A program made the translations under genes and the position numbers. A stretch of DNA of 34,329 bases. Origin: a virus. This document shows, in pieces, positions 6,771-14,580 of this stretch. The notes under the pieces are model-generated. The model did no database searches. It was given only the letters and a program-made list of their open reading frames with translations, and was not told the origin of the DNA. Numbering within the stretch: position 1 is the stretch's first letter; each line of letters begins with the position of its first letter. Where the stretch lies: positions 1-34,329 of IMG/VR virus record IMGVR_UViG_3300031223_000023. One strand, given 5' to 3'.

Positions 6771-8644
6771 GCTGGCATTACTGATTGAGTTGTTACGCTA
6801 TTTTGTTGAGACAGATCCATACCTTGCACCAAAGGGTCTCCTTGCGGCCCCCCTTCTCCTGCCTCCTCCAATTCCGCCTTTATCTTCGGGTTCTTATTCT
6901 TAGCCAGGTACGCATCGTAATGAGCCTTGATATGAGCATCACGAGATTTGCCGTCACTAGCTTTTCCGTGTTCCTGGATATGCTTCATATCATCATCTGA
7001 TTCCAGTATTGGCACAAATTTATTCTTATTCAACTTCTCGTTTTCCCCTAGTGCCATAATCCGTTCAGCATCTGGTTTGAATACGACATTCATTTGTAAC
7101 TCAGTCAGACCCCCTAATTTAGCCCTCATCCGAACGAGCTCATTCACCTTAACTGATGGATCTTGAATTAGTATGTCGAACATGTTCACAAAATCCTGTA
7201 TCTCACGAATACGTTTAGCTTCACCAACAATACGACTATTGACCATGATATTAGGATCAACGCTCGTCATAATATCTTCTTTCTTCAGTGGCTGAAAGAA
7301 TACACCGTTAGCTCCGGTGATTCTCATTATTTTCTCATCAATTTTGTCCATGAAGTACATTTTGTACATCTTGTACCAATATCGAGCGAACCGCTTTTCG
7401 CTCCACCCTATAACCTTGGCCGACAAGCTAAAACGCGTATCGACACTATCAGAAACTGTAGCAATCTCAGTAGCTGTTTTCTTGCCCCCTGATAAAGATC
7501 CTTGCTGGATTTCCGTGGCTCCAGTGGCTGTTTGGGCCTGCCTGTCTGTATAGCTTAACATCCATTGCAGTTCTGGGCTCACTTGTTGTCTATTGATCGG
7601 CACAATTGCGTCATTAGGATTTCCGTCCACTGCAATATGTTTGTTTTGCTCAAAATCAAGGTCACTTTCATTGTGAATCTTATTCAAGTCGTAGGCACTC
7701 ATGTGATTTGCATTCGTCTCCACTATAAAAGCAGCTGCATTCGCAAGCTTGGCCTTCATCCGTTGTTTATCTTCCACAAGATCCAATACAGAAGTCCCGT
7801 CCCAACTCAAAGAGTTCGGGTGTAACGTCTGATCTACAATCCCCCATTCATCCTGATCCTTAAATTCTTTAAACCGAATGATTCGAGTGTTCTGATTCGT
7901 CAGGCTCACGAGAACTCTTTTGCCCCGAAAGATAGTCAACCAATCCATGACCACTGTTTGCTGACTCTCATCTGACAAAGACGTGTCTATTCCGTCGCCT
8001 ACAAAGCCTTGTGCCGTCTTTATTTTCTCATTCGCCTCTGTCAGGGCCTTGTTTCCCGTACCATCGAAAACCAAGTTCTTTAAATTCACATATAAGTCAG
8101 ACCTCTCTAGTTCGTTGAGTGTAAATAAACTCGGGAACCCTCCAAATCGCATAGCCCCTTTTCCATTTACACTCAGTGCATTCGGATCCCTGTACCATGT
8201 CAGCATGTTGATAACCTCGGGCTTCGGGACCATCAATTCTCTATCGAACTCCAGCATTGAAACCAATGACCGAGAAAAGAATAAAGTATTCCAAATCCAG
8301 TCGTAATCCAACTCATCCTTATTCATCAACTCACAATCATACGCATACAAAGGATTTAGATTCTCCGTCACCACCAAGTCCCCTTGGGACCGAGGTACAA
8401 AAGTCGTACTCACTTCGTCATCATACAAAGAAGCATGAATCGTATTGAAATGCACATGTACCGTAGTGTCCCCCAAAGCCGTCTCGTCCTTCGTCTGGTT
8501 GTTCAATAGCTTCAGTCGCTTATTCCACAGCGCCCACTTGGGCCCCATAAATTCCTCACTCACACTGATCTGGGTCTGACACTGCAACAAGAGTGCCTTA
8601 TAACTTTTCTCATCTAACTCCAAAGCCTTGTAATCAATTTCCAT
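6767..8644 (-). CDS. Portal protein
   Basis: A 625-residue protein in the portal position, directly after the large terminase. Segments such as WALWNKRLKLLNNQ, YDWIWNTLFFSRSLVSMLEF and TWYRDPNALSVNGKG, the later MQWMLSY-like helix (SPELQWMLSYTDRQAQTATG) and ATEIQQGSLSGGKKTATEI resemble large portal proteins whose wing and stem regions precede a helical C-terminal crown. The last 70 residues are charged and helical (KNKNPKIKAELEEAGEGG). Twelve copies would form the DNA entry ring and dock the terminase. The length is at the high end, as in P22-type portals. No protease fusion is visible. Confidence 0.85.
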   Translation of the reverse strand: MEIDYKALELDEKSYKALLLQCQTQISVSEEFMGPKWALWNKRLKLLNNQTKDETALGDTTVHVHFNTIHASLYDDEVSTTFVPRSQGDLVVTENLNPLYAYDCELMNKDELDYDWIWNTLFFSRSLVSMLEFDRELMVPKPEVINMLTWYRDPNALSVNGKGAMRFGGFPSLFTLNELERSDLYVNLKNLVFDGTGNKALTEANEKIKTAQGFVGDGIDTSLSDESQQTVVMDWLTIFRGKRVLVSLTNQNTRIIRFKEFKDQDEWGIVDQTLHPNSLSWDGTSVLDLVEDKQRMKAKLANAAAFIVETNANHMSAYDLNKIHNESDLDFEQNKHIAVDGNPNDAIVPINRQQVSPELQWMLSYTDRQAQTATGATEIQQGSLSGGKKTATEIATVSDSVDTRFSLSAKVIGWSEKRFARYWYKMYKMYFMDKIDEKIMRITGANGVFFQPLKKEDIMTSVDPNIMVNSRIVGEAKRIREIQDFVNMFDILIQDPSVKVNELVRMRAKLGGLTELQMNVVFKPDAERIMALGENEKLNKNKFVPILESDDDMKHIQEHGKASDGKSRDAHIKAHYDAYLAKNKNPKIKAELEEAGEGGPQGDPLVQGMDLSQQNSVTTQSVMPA

Positions 8645-8677
8645 TTATCAGAGTTATTCTTTTATATCTTACGCCCC

Positions 8678-10270
8678 TTAGTCAAAAGAATCAAATGTCT
8701 TTCTTTTTGACCTAACCTTACCTCCATTCGGAGTCACGACAGTTACAGCAAAAGTCAGCATAAACGCATCTGCAAAATTCGGTGATTTTATCCCCCCTTT
8801 CCGCATCCGTTCCTTGCTCATTATCTGTAACTTCCCACTCTCATTGTACCTATACCGAAGATTCAACAACTCCATCCACCGATCATCCTTCATTAATTTC
8901 CCTCCAGCCTTAATCCACTCTCTCATTTTCCAGGTCAACTCAGACCTCTTGTTCAAGAACTTAGGATCTGACGCTTTATTTCCAACATTCAAACCTATAG
9001 CCCTAAACCCAGCCAACGCCATTTCCTGCGCCACATTCGCCCCCTCCCCAAAATTATCCACCACAGTCTTCTTCGGCTTCAGATTAAATTGAGCAATAAA
9101 AGTACAGGCTCTACTCGCCACACTCTTCGGGCTACTCGTCCCTTCCTCTGCCAATATCTGCGCCACGAAATTATCTCGACCAACGAAAGCGCTCTTGTCA
9201 TGCCCTTCCCCGGCAGGGTCCACCCCCTGCACAGATACAGGATATGATCTCACCGGTGTCATAGCCGCAACAAGCTCTGCCTCCGACAATAAGGGGACGA
9301 ATCCACTGTCATCCATAGAATCAGACTTCGGAAATTCCCCGTCCACAAACACCTTATAATCATCAGAATCCAGTCCATTCTCCTCCAATTTCTCCCGAAC
9401 AAACTCCTGATTAACAACAGGACTCTCGGTTGACTTAAACGTATACTGCCTCCAATTGGACCCATCATTAAAAGCTCTCTTAAAGTGCCCAGTCAACCTT
9501 GTCGGATTAGAAAACATCAAGAACATCCAAAACGGAGCCGTCGCAATCCCCTTCCCATAATCAAATATAATATCCGGCACCCCACTCGCCTCATCTGCCA
9601 ACGCCATCACCGACTCTGCGTGTATCCCAGAAAATGCCTCTGGGTTCTCCTTCCTAGAAGTCCTAGCCCGAGCGAACCACAACTCAGGAGCCGACTTCAT
9701 CCGTATATACGACGAAGTGATGTCGAACAAATCCTTATACATATCCGGCATCTTGCTTATCCACAAAGCCACCTCCTTCCACAATACATCATTCATCTGT
9801 GAGCTCGTAGGTGCTGTACACGGAATGGCGCATTTATAAAAAGAGAACAGAAACCAAGGTATTACCCACCCGCTAACACAAGATTTCCCGATACCATTCC
9901 CACTCTTCACTGCGATCTTGTTTTTATCTGAGTAATAGGCCCCGGGGGCGACCCCCCTCCCCCATTCAGTAGTGATAGGTACTCCGGTTAGGTTTTTCTT
10001 AGCGCCACGCCTCAAACCTTCTAAAATAGCGCATTGTTGCCATGTAATATGTTTACCTTTTTGAAATTCATTCCATTTATATGAACCGTCATCTTGCTTT
10101 GTTCCAAACCATTCTGCTTTCCAGTGCTCAGGTTCAGTAGTGGTTAAGACAGCTTTATATTCTGAAAAAGGGGGCTGTGGGGTGAGCCCCCACATGCTAA
10201 ATATGAAAAAAAAAGGATCTTTGCACTTGTCTATAAAGTCTACCACTTGCTTAGTTTCTCTCTTATTCAT
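8678..10270 (-). CDS. terL: Terminase large subunit
   Basis: A 530-residue packaging motor. ATPase motifs are visible: Walker A SGNGIGKS (about 123-130), Walker B VMALADE with the catalytic acid at about 226-227, and a coupling-type SNPTR at 254-258. The RNase H-like nuclease domain follows, with acidic residues at D351 (VQGVDPAGEGHDKS), D405 (TVVDNFGEG) and D501 (SPNFADAFML), the usual metal-binding triad. It pumps DNA through the portal and cuts concatemers. The start overlaps the end of the small subunit gene by 8 bases, in a different frame. Confidence 0.95.
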   Translation of the reverse strand: MNKRETKQVVDFIDKCKDPFFFIFSMWGLTPQPPFSEYKAVLTTTEPEHWKAEWFGTKQDDGSYKWNEFQKGKHITWQQCAILEGLRRGAKKNLTGVPITTEWGRGVAPGAYYSDKNKIAVKSGNGIGKSCVSGWVIPWFLFSFYKCAIPCTAPTSSQMNDVLWKEVALWISKMPDMYKDLFDITSSYIRMKSAPELWFARARTSRKENPEAFSGIHAESVMALADEASGVPDIIFDYGKGIATAPFWMFLMFSNPTRLTGHFKRAFNDGSNWRQYTFKSTESPVVNQEFVREKLEENGLDSDDYKVFVDGEFPKSDSMDDSGFVPLLSEAELVAAMTPVRSYPVSVQGVDPAGEGHDKSAFVGRDNFVAQILAEEGTSSPKSVASRACTFIAQFNLKPKKTVVDNFGEGANVAQEMALAGFRAIGLNVGNKASDPKFLNKRSELTWKMREWIKAGGKLMKDDRWMELLNLRYRYNESGKLQIMSKERMRKGGIKSPNFADAFMLTFAVTVVTPNGGKVRSKRKTFDSFD

Positions 10271-10853
10271 GTGTATCAGTGGTTAGGTCTATTATGTCAG
10301 CTTCACGCTTAGCGAGTGCTTCATGCCCCATTCCGAACGTTTCTATAGTGTTCCCGTTACTGGTGATATCTATACCGTCCTTCATTCCATGAATAGAGCT
10401 AAGCAAGAACTTAGAGAAGCTAGGATTATATCTACCAGACAATCCACCATTTAACAGTGCATCCTTTTGTTTTGCGTCAATATGCTCTAATAATCTTTTG
10501 AAGTTTGGAAATTTCTTGCCCCAATTAGTAATGCTTTCCCCCGTTACATTTAAAACCAATGCTAAACCCGTTCGGCTTGGTAATTTAACTTCAACAAATT
10601 TCTCGTAACTGTTCGTAGTTTCCCCTCTAGTTTTGTGAAATTCTAAAATCCTGTCCTCAGCCTGCGCTATATAGTAGTGAGTCCAATCGTAAATTTCTTT
10701 GGGTAGATCTGTGCAGTGTGCAGGTATCTCAAAGAGCACTCTCTTAGGCGGTTTAACTAGTGAAAAGGTATCAGAGGCTGGTTTTTCGTCTAACTCTTCT
10801 GTATTAGCTATAAAAACTTTCCCACTTCTTAGTAAATCTTTACTTTTTGGCAT
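10263..10853 (-). CDS. terS: Terminase small subunit, gp3-package-like
   Basis: I take the start at ATG 10853 (MPKSKDLLRSG; 196 residues); an upstream in-frame ATG at 10931 would add a basic, hydrophobic extension reaching into the regulatory gap. The core matches the DNA-packaging gp3 type: a helix-turn-helix-like LALVLNVTGESITNWGKKFP (about 105-124), an AKQKDALLNGGLSGRYNPS stretch and KFLLSSIHGMKDG. The C-terminal tail is acidic (IIDLTTDTHE). It recognises the packaging site and hands DNA to the large subunit. It is the first gene of the leftward virion operon. The leader AAAACATAAAATG has no Shine-Dalgarno. Confidence 0.85.
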   Translation of the reverse strand: MPKSKDLLRSGKVFIANTEELDEKPASDTFSLVKPPKRVLFEIPAHCTDLPKEIYDWTHYYIAQAEDRILEFHKTRGETTNSYEKFVEVKLPSRTGLALVLNVTGESITNWGKKFPNFKRLLEHIDAKQKDALLNGGLSGRYNPSFSKFLLSSIHGMKDGIDITSNGNTIETFGMGHEALAKREADIIDLTTDTHE

Positions 10854-11400
10854 TTTATGTTTTCGATTAATTTTGTATCTTTTTAACCTTATCACAAGTA
10901 CTAAAATAAAGCAATTTTGGAAAGTGCTCACGATTAATTGTACTATTCATATAAATCAAATAAGTCAAATTCCCTCTAAAAAATCCCCTCAATCTAACTA
11001 CTATTATTTAGCAAAAATAAGGCTAGCGACAACTCAAGAAAAAAAGAGGTCAAAACCAGTAAGGTACAAATATGGGGTGCTAGTGTATATATTTCCCTGG
11101 TATATATATATATTTAAATTAAGATAAAAGTCTAACAACTAGTACTCTTAGACCCCATTCTAATAACCACTTGTACCCTACCAAAAAACAAGTACTTATC
11201 CTGCCTATAGATTAAAAAAGGATAAAAAAGCCATACAGTACAAAAGTGACCTGAGTTTTGCACAATCAGTAAAAAAGCCAATAATTGGCCAAGCCACCAA
11301 ATTCATTGTATTTATAAGCTTTATAGGGCAATATTCATTAAAAAGCATTGATTTATACAGTACTGTACTGTACCCTGACTAAGATAATAATAATAAAAAC
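10854..11400. promoter_or_regulatory. Divergent AT-rich control region with clustered GTAC sites
   Basis: A 547-bp gap separates the two divergent blocks and holds no convincing gene. Ten GTAC tetramers lie between 10898 and 11373, three in tandem at 11360-11373; ACAAGTACT occurs twice. An interrupted inverted repeat spans 11063-11177 (GGTACAA/TTGTACC, TGGGGT/ACCCCA, CTAGT/ACTAG) around a TATA-rich core at 11085-11137. Both operons must be controlled from here, and an origin is possible. I could not assign a clear -35/-10 pair on either strand. Confidence 0.55.
11356..11367. promoter_or_regulatory. 12-bp palindrome TACAGTACTGTA, candidate operator
   Basis: A perfect palindrome lies 33 bases upstream of the first rightward gene and runs into two further GTAC units (to 11373). 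A dimeric regulator could bind here, possibly the adjacent winged-helix protein itself. No experiment or family link supports this beyond symmetry and position. Confidence 0.45.
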
Positions 11401-11742
11401 ATGACAATTGATAAACAAATAGCACAGATTTTAGACGAGTTAGACGTGTTAAGAAAAGAAGTAAAAGAATTAAGGGTATTAGGCTCCAGAATAAGAGTTC
11501 GGCCGGCAGACAAAGAATGTGTTATAAATCTCTGGTTATTCATAATGAATAATGACGGTTGCAGTAAGAGTGATATTTACGGGATGCCGCAATTCTCAAG
11601 GAATAAGTTAACAAGGGTTCGTCAATATAAAGACTGGTTAACAGGGCTTGATTCAGTGCTTAGAGAGGAGTCTTGTCGTTTAGAAATAAAAAAAGGCAAT
11701 GACGGCAAGACAGTGAGACACTACGTTACAGAGAGTTTGTAA
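11401..11742 (+). CDS. Small winged-helix protein related to the primase middle domain
   Basis: A 113-residue protein. The N-terminus is a short coiled coil (IAQILDELDVLRKEVKELRV); residues 40-112 form a winged-helix-like unit. It aligns well with residues 408-473 of the primase-helicase at 19241-21451: CSKSDIY against CSKGDLY, FSRNKLTRVRQY against FSKNKLDRRRRY, and GNDGKTVRHYV against GPDGKTFLHSI. It is the first rightward gene and lies next to the palindromic control region, so an autoregulator, origin binder or modulator of the primase are all reasonable. It starts after a run of TAATAATAATAAAAAC with no Shine-Dalgarno. Confidence 0.8.
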   Translation: MTIDKQIAQILDELDVLRKEVKELRVLGSRIRVRPADKECVINLWLFIMNNDGCSKSDIYGMPQFSRNKLTRVRQYKDWLTGLDSVLREESCRLEIKKGNDGKTVRHYVTESL

Positions 11743-11762
11743 AAGATAATAGCACATAATGC

Positions 11763-11791
11763 TTGCACTAGGAGAAGTTTATCCCTATAAT
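11763..11791 (+). promoter_or_regulatory. Sigma70-type promoter with TAGGAGAAGT spacer motif (copy 1)
   Basis: TTGCAC (11763-11768), a 17-bp spacer and TATAAT (11786-11791). The spacer begins with TAGGAGAAGT, which also occurs directly after the -35 of two other promoters at 21764 and 28591. It would drive the small-gene array starting at 11836. Confidence 0.75.
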
Positions 11792-11804
11792 ATAAAGCAA
11801 GAAG

Positions 11805-11835
11805 TTATTTAAAAACCTTTTAACCACTACACAGC
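11805..11835 (+). repeat. Conserved 5' leader, copy A1
   Basis: The 34 bases ending in the ATG at 11836 are identical to those before the gene at 12052. The shared tail is TTTTAACCACTACACAGCATG minus its first T. There is no Shine-Dalgarno. Confidence 0.8.
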
Positions 11836-12015
11836 ATGAGAATTTCACACGTAGAAGCAATCGACCTACTGAAAGAACACGGAACGACCGCCACAATGGA
11901 TAATGACTTTATAACAGGTCAAATAGAACCCGTTGCGAATAGTTCTTTTTACGATTACCTAGGGAAGCGAGAATTTTACAATCTTAAGGCCGTAAAGACT
12001 TGGCTTGGGTACTAA
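11836..12015 (+). CDS. 59-residue phage protein ending in WLGY
   Basis: Opens at the ATG fixed by the conserved leader and runs to TAA at 12013-12015. The sequence begins MRISHVEAIDLLKEHGTTAT, continues with YDYLGKREFYNLKAV and ends KTWLGY. Short phage proteins with an N-terminal EAIDLL-type helix and a C-terminal (V)xxWLGY are familiar from other phages, with a compact helical fold by appearance, but I know no assigned function. It is the first gene after the promoter at 11763. Confidence 0.7.
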   Translation: MRISHVEAIDLLKEHGTTATMDNDFITGQIEPVANSSFYDYLGKREFYNLKAVKTWLGY

Positions 12016-12020
12016 CATTA

Positions 12021-12051
12021 TTATTTAAAAACCTTTTAACCACTACACAGC
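12021..12051 (+). repeat. Conserved 5' leader, copy A2
   Basis: Including the ATG, it is a 34-base exact duplicate of copy A1 and starts 6 bases after the preceding stop codon. Confidence 0.8.
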
Positions 12052-12171
12052 ATGAACGCAGTACAAACGAACACGGCAAGCGAAAAACTAAGCACACGAC
12101 AGACAGAACAGCTTTATAGCGAATCAGCTATTGAGTGCGGTTTAGACTCTGGTGAATGGGGCAGATTCTAA
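12052..12171 (+). CDS. 39-residue protein of unknown function
   Basis: A frame from the leader-defined ATG to TAA at 12169-12171, beginning MNAVQTNTASEKLSTRQTEQ and ending in DSGEWGRF. It is polar, with no membrane segment and no known motif. The duplicated leader in front of it is the main support that it is translated. Confidence 0.55.
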   Translation: MNAVQTNTASEKLSTRQTEQLYSESAIECGLDSGEWGRF

Positions 12172-12179
12172 AGAAGAGA

Positions 12180-12209
12180 TTATTTAAAACAATTTAACCA
12201 CTATATAAC
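12180..12209 (+). repeat. Conserved 5' leader, copy A3
   Basis: Together with the ATG this 33-base block is identical to the one before 12673 (copy A5); both end in TTTAACCACTATATAACATG. Confidence 0.8.
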
Positions 12210-12449
12210 ATGACCGCAAAAATAATTGACGAACACAAGACACTAGACGGAACGAGCTACCGAATACAGTTTGAGAATGGTTTAAAACTATGGTTTGATA
12301 CTTGGCGCAGTGACAATGAGGTCACAGGTGACTGGAACAAATATATATTTCACTTAAATAATCCTGATGATGTGATAGAAAGAGATTTTCAAAACAATAG
12401 TGATAATTTTGAGATAGCCATTAATTTAACCACTGATTTAACCACTTAA
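12210..12449 (+). CDS. 79-residue protein of unknown function
   Basis: A small acidic protein with a beta-rich look (YRIQFENGLKLWFDTWRSD, WNKYIFHLNNPDDVIE). Its last residues, NLTTDLTT, are encoded by two tandem copies of ATTTAACCACT, the leader core, so the next gene's leader has been built into this gene's 3' end. No known family. Confidence 0.65.
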   Translation: MTAKIIDEHKTLDGTSYRIQFENGLKLWFDTWRSDNEVTGDWNKYIFHLNNPDDVIERDFQNNSDNFEIAINLTTDLTT

Positions 12450-12453
12450 TAGC
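12424..12453 (+). repeat. Degenerate tandem leader, copy A4
   Basis: ATTTAACCACT occurs at 12424-12434 and again at 12436-12446, followed by TAATAGC and the ATG at 12454. It overlaps the end of the upstream coding sequence. Confidence 0.65.
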
Positions 12454-12639
12454 ATGAAAAATATAATTATACCGTCTCATTTGCTTCCAAAAGATTATTC
12501 TGGTTATAGACCACTCATAAAACCAAAGCTAACCGTTTTCGAACGGATAAGAATTACTTTAGCCTTAGCGTTACTTGTCGGACTAATTGCGATGTCAGCG
12601 GCTTATTTTGAGCTATGGCTGAGCGTTCAAGGCTTGTAG
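12454..12639 (+). CDS. 61-residue membrane protein
   Basis: A basic N-terminal half (PLIKPKLTVFERIRITLA) is followed by one membrane segment near residues 36-56 (LALALLVGLIAMSAAYFELW) and a five-residue tail. The positive-inside rule predicts a cytoplasmic N-terminus. A role in superinfection exclusion or membrane remodelling is conceivable for an early single-pass phage protein, but nothing in the sequence says so. Confidence 0.65.
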   Translation: MKNIIIPSHLLPKDYSGYRPLIKPKLTVFERIRITLALALLVGLIAMSAAYFELWLSVQGL

Positions 12640-12642
12640 AAT

Positions 12643-12672
12643 TTATTTAAAACAATTTAACCACTATATAAC
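12643..12672 (+). repeat. Conserved 5' leader, copy A5
   Basis: Exact 33-base match to copy A3 including the ATG; starts 3 bases after the previous stop codon. Confidence 0.8.
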
Positions 12673-13362
12673 ATGAGAGTAACACGAACCGCAGTCGATT
12701 TTGACCCGTTTTTATTTGGTACGAATGCACGAACCACTTTAGAAGATTACGAGTTTAGCGCTGGATATGAACCAGGCGCAAACTACTTAGAGCCTTTGCA
12801 CATAGAAACGTATTACACAGACGAGCTAGATAAAGCCTTTAGAGATACTGGTCTAGATCGTGACGAACTTATAAGCGAGCTAATTTATTCTATTGGTGAA
12901 GCTGAGCGAGCGCAATTTGAAACTGAGACCTTCCAATTAGTGAGAGATGTTACTGATTGTTTAAACGAACTACCGTTTGTAACGGTTAAGTTTAAAAATT
13001 ATGATGAAATAATTATCACCACAAACGAATCCAAAGCGATTAAATACTTTAAAGAGCTAAACGGTGCTGACATGACTCAAAATGACTTTTACGATAGTTT
13101 TAGCGATGCTTTGGCCTATGCTGATGAACTAGCAAGCGATGACCTTGGTACCGAATTATTTTACAGTCATTTTGATCGACACGAACCAGATCCAGAAAAA
13201 ACAGAAATTGAGCACTTTTTTAATGAACGGCTATGGGAGGCGGTTTATAGCCGTGACCAGTATCGAGATGTTCTAAAGACAAAGCAAGCAAAAGAGCGAC
13301 TAGCCGCAAATATCGGTAAAATAAAAGCCGGGATAAACCCTTTTAAAACAGCCCTTACTTAA
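12673..13362 (+). CDS. Acidic 229-residue early protein of unknown function
   Basis: A strongly acidic protein (YYTDELDKAFRDTGLDRDEL, HFDRHEPDPEKTEIEHFF) that turns basic in its last 35 residues (KTKQAKERLAANIGKIKAG). The middle contains FVTVKFKNYDEIIITTN. Acidic early proteins of this size include DNA mimics used against host restriction or recombination, which makes it a candidate; I see no diagnostic ArdA or Ocr motif. The start is set by the conserved leader. Confidence 0.7.
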   Translation: MRVTRTAVDFDPFLFGTNARTTLEDYEFSAGYEPGANYLEPLHIETYYTDELDKAFRDTGLDRDELISELIYSIGEAERAQFETETFQLVRDVTDCLNELPFVTVKFKNYDEIIITTNESKAIKYFKELNGADMTQNDFYDSFSDALAYADELASDDLGTELFYSHFDRHEPDPEKTEIEHFFNERLWEAVYSRDQYRDVLKTKQAKERLAANIGKIKAGINPFKTALT

Positions 13363-13384
13363 AACAATTTAACCACTATATAAC
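13359..13384 (+). repeat. Conserved 5' leader, copy A6
   Basis: TTAAAACAATTTAACCACTA followed by TATAAC and the ATG at 13385; its first bases overlap the previous stop codon. Confidence 0.8.
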
Positions 13385-13696
13385 ATGAATACAGAACGCA
13401 AAATGAAGCCAATAGTCAGACAATTGGCCAAAGATTTAGATACGATTGTAGATCAAAACGTAGCCGATATCGTCAAAGATATAAACGATATAAAGAGAGA
13501 CGAACTAAAAACTCTTAAGGTCATGAAAGCGATATCTTTTGCTTTATATGATCTAGAAACCAATAAAATTGATTGTAAACAATGCTCCATTGAATTGGCA
13601 AAAATAAGGTGCGGATTAGAGAGTAATAAGATTTGCACGGGGTTTAACACTCTTGGTCACTTGGCTCAGCTTTGTAGAGCACTCAAAAACAATTAA
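13385..13696 (+). CDS. 103-residue helical protein of unknown function
   Basis: Predominantly helical and charged (RQLAKDLDTIVDQNVADIVK, DIKRDELKTLKVMKAIS) with four cysteines in its C-terminal half (CKQCSIELAKIRCG and others). The cysteine spacing is not a standard zinc finger. No family recognised. Confidence 0.65.
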   Translation: MNTERKMKPIVRQLAKDLDTIVDQNVADIVKDINDIKRDELKTLKVMKAISFALYDLETNKIDCKQCSIELAKIRCGLESNKICTGFNTLGHLAQLCRALKNN

Positions 13697-13697
13697 T

Positions 13698-13723
13698 TTA
13701 AAACAATTTAACTACTATATAAC
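13698..13723 (+). repeat. Conserved 5' leader, copy A7
   Basis: Same as copy A6 with one change (AACTACTAT for AACCACTAT). Confidence 0.75.
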
Positions 13724-13948
13724 ATGAACACAGAAACTGCAATCGGTAAACTAAACGTATTAGAGAGACTCAAAAGCTCTTTTGTAGGCAATCCGCGCTA
13801 CCTTATTGAGATAAACGGCACGGCATACCGAACGGAACCAAACTCAAGTTTAGGCTACTCAGTAACGAATTATGACGGGGATCAAGTAAGGGCTCAGGTG
13901 CGAATTTATCGCGGCAAGTGGGCAATTCAATCAGTTAAAACAATCTAA
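13724..13948 (+). CDS. 74-residue protein of unknown function
   Basis: An N-terminal helix (AIGKLNVLERLKSSFV) and a beta-rich C-terminal part with YLIEINGTAYRTEP and RAQVRIYRGKWAIQSV, suggestive of a small beta barrel or sheet. No known motif. Confidence 0.65.
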   Translation: MNTETAIGKLNVLERLKSSFVGNPRYLIEINGTAYRTEPNSSLGYSVTNYDGDQVRAQVRIYRGKWAIQSVKTI

Positions 13949-13957
13949 TAAAACACT

Positions 13958-14344
13958 ATGACAAACAATAAGACGGCAATCAAAAACAAGTACAAGAAAT
14001 ATATAAGCCAAGGCTTTGATCTTGATCTATTAGGACTTCCAAAGAATAGCACGCCAAAAGCAAGGGCTAGTGCCTTTCTATTGACGGTTAAAAAGTGCCA
14101 AGGGGTGAATCATGGCGTGGCCGTGTTAAACCATATTCAGGGCTTAGGCCAAGGGTTATACGTTGAGTATAATTATCATGATATCCTAAAAAGGGCTAAA
14201 CGGTACGGATTAATAAAAAGTATGTTACAGGCTAAGAAATACGACACCATGAATAAAGAGAAAGCCCTTGAGCGAGTAGAGAATCAAATCTGTGATGACT
14301 ATTGGCGAGTTATCGCTACCTATATTTTACAAATGGCACAATAA
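13958..14344 (+). CDS. Basic 128-residue protein of unknown function
   Basis: A basic, largely helical protein (NKTAIKNKYKKYISQGF, ILKRAKRYGLIKSMLQAKKY) with a Gly-rich central turn (HIQGLGQGLYVEYN). The high lysine content and helices would suit nucleic-acid contact, but no motif supports this. Its leader (AATAAAACACTATG) is a weak version of the conserved one. Confidence 0.65.
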   Translation: MTNNKTAIKNKYKKYISQGFDLDLLGLPKNSTPKARASAFLLTVKKCQGVNHGVAVLNHIQGLGQGLYVEYNYHDILKRAKRYGLIKSMLQAKKYDTMNKEKALERVENQICDDYWRVIATYILQMAQ

Positions 14345-14361
14345 TTTAACCACTATATAGC
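14343..14361 (+). repeat. Conserved 5' leader, copy A8
   Basis: AATTTAACCACTATATAGC followed by the ATG at 14362. It starts within the stop codon of the previous gene. Confidence 0.75.
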
Positions 14362-14580
14362 ATGACTATAGAACAATTAACGCAATTAAATGACAAGCTA
14401 GCGGATACCCTTTGCATGACTAGCGGATTTAAAATGGCTTTAAAGTCATTTTCTACTGGTAATAAAGAGCAAAACAAAGCACTTACAGAGTTTTGTGACA
14501 TTATCACAAAAAATTTACTCGAATCAAAAAGACTTATTCATAACGAGATATCTAAACCCTTAACCACTATTAAACAATGA
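14362..14580 (+). CDS. 72-residue helical protein of unknown function
   Basis: Two amphipathic helices are suggested (IEQLTQLNDKLADTLCM and LTEFCDIITKNLLESKRLI). Its C-terminus (ISKPLTTIKQ) is encoded by the leader-like sequence that also serves the next gene, and its stop overlaps the next ATG (ATGA). Confidence 0.6.
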   Translation: MTIEQLTQLNDKLADTLCMTSGFKMALKSFSTGNKEQNKALTEFCDIITKNLLESKRLIHNEISKPLTTIKQ

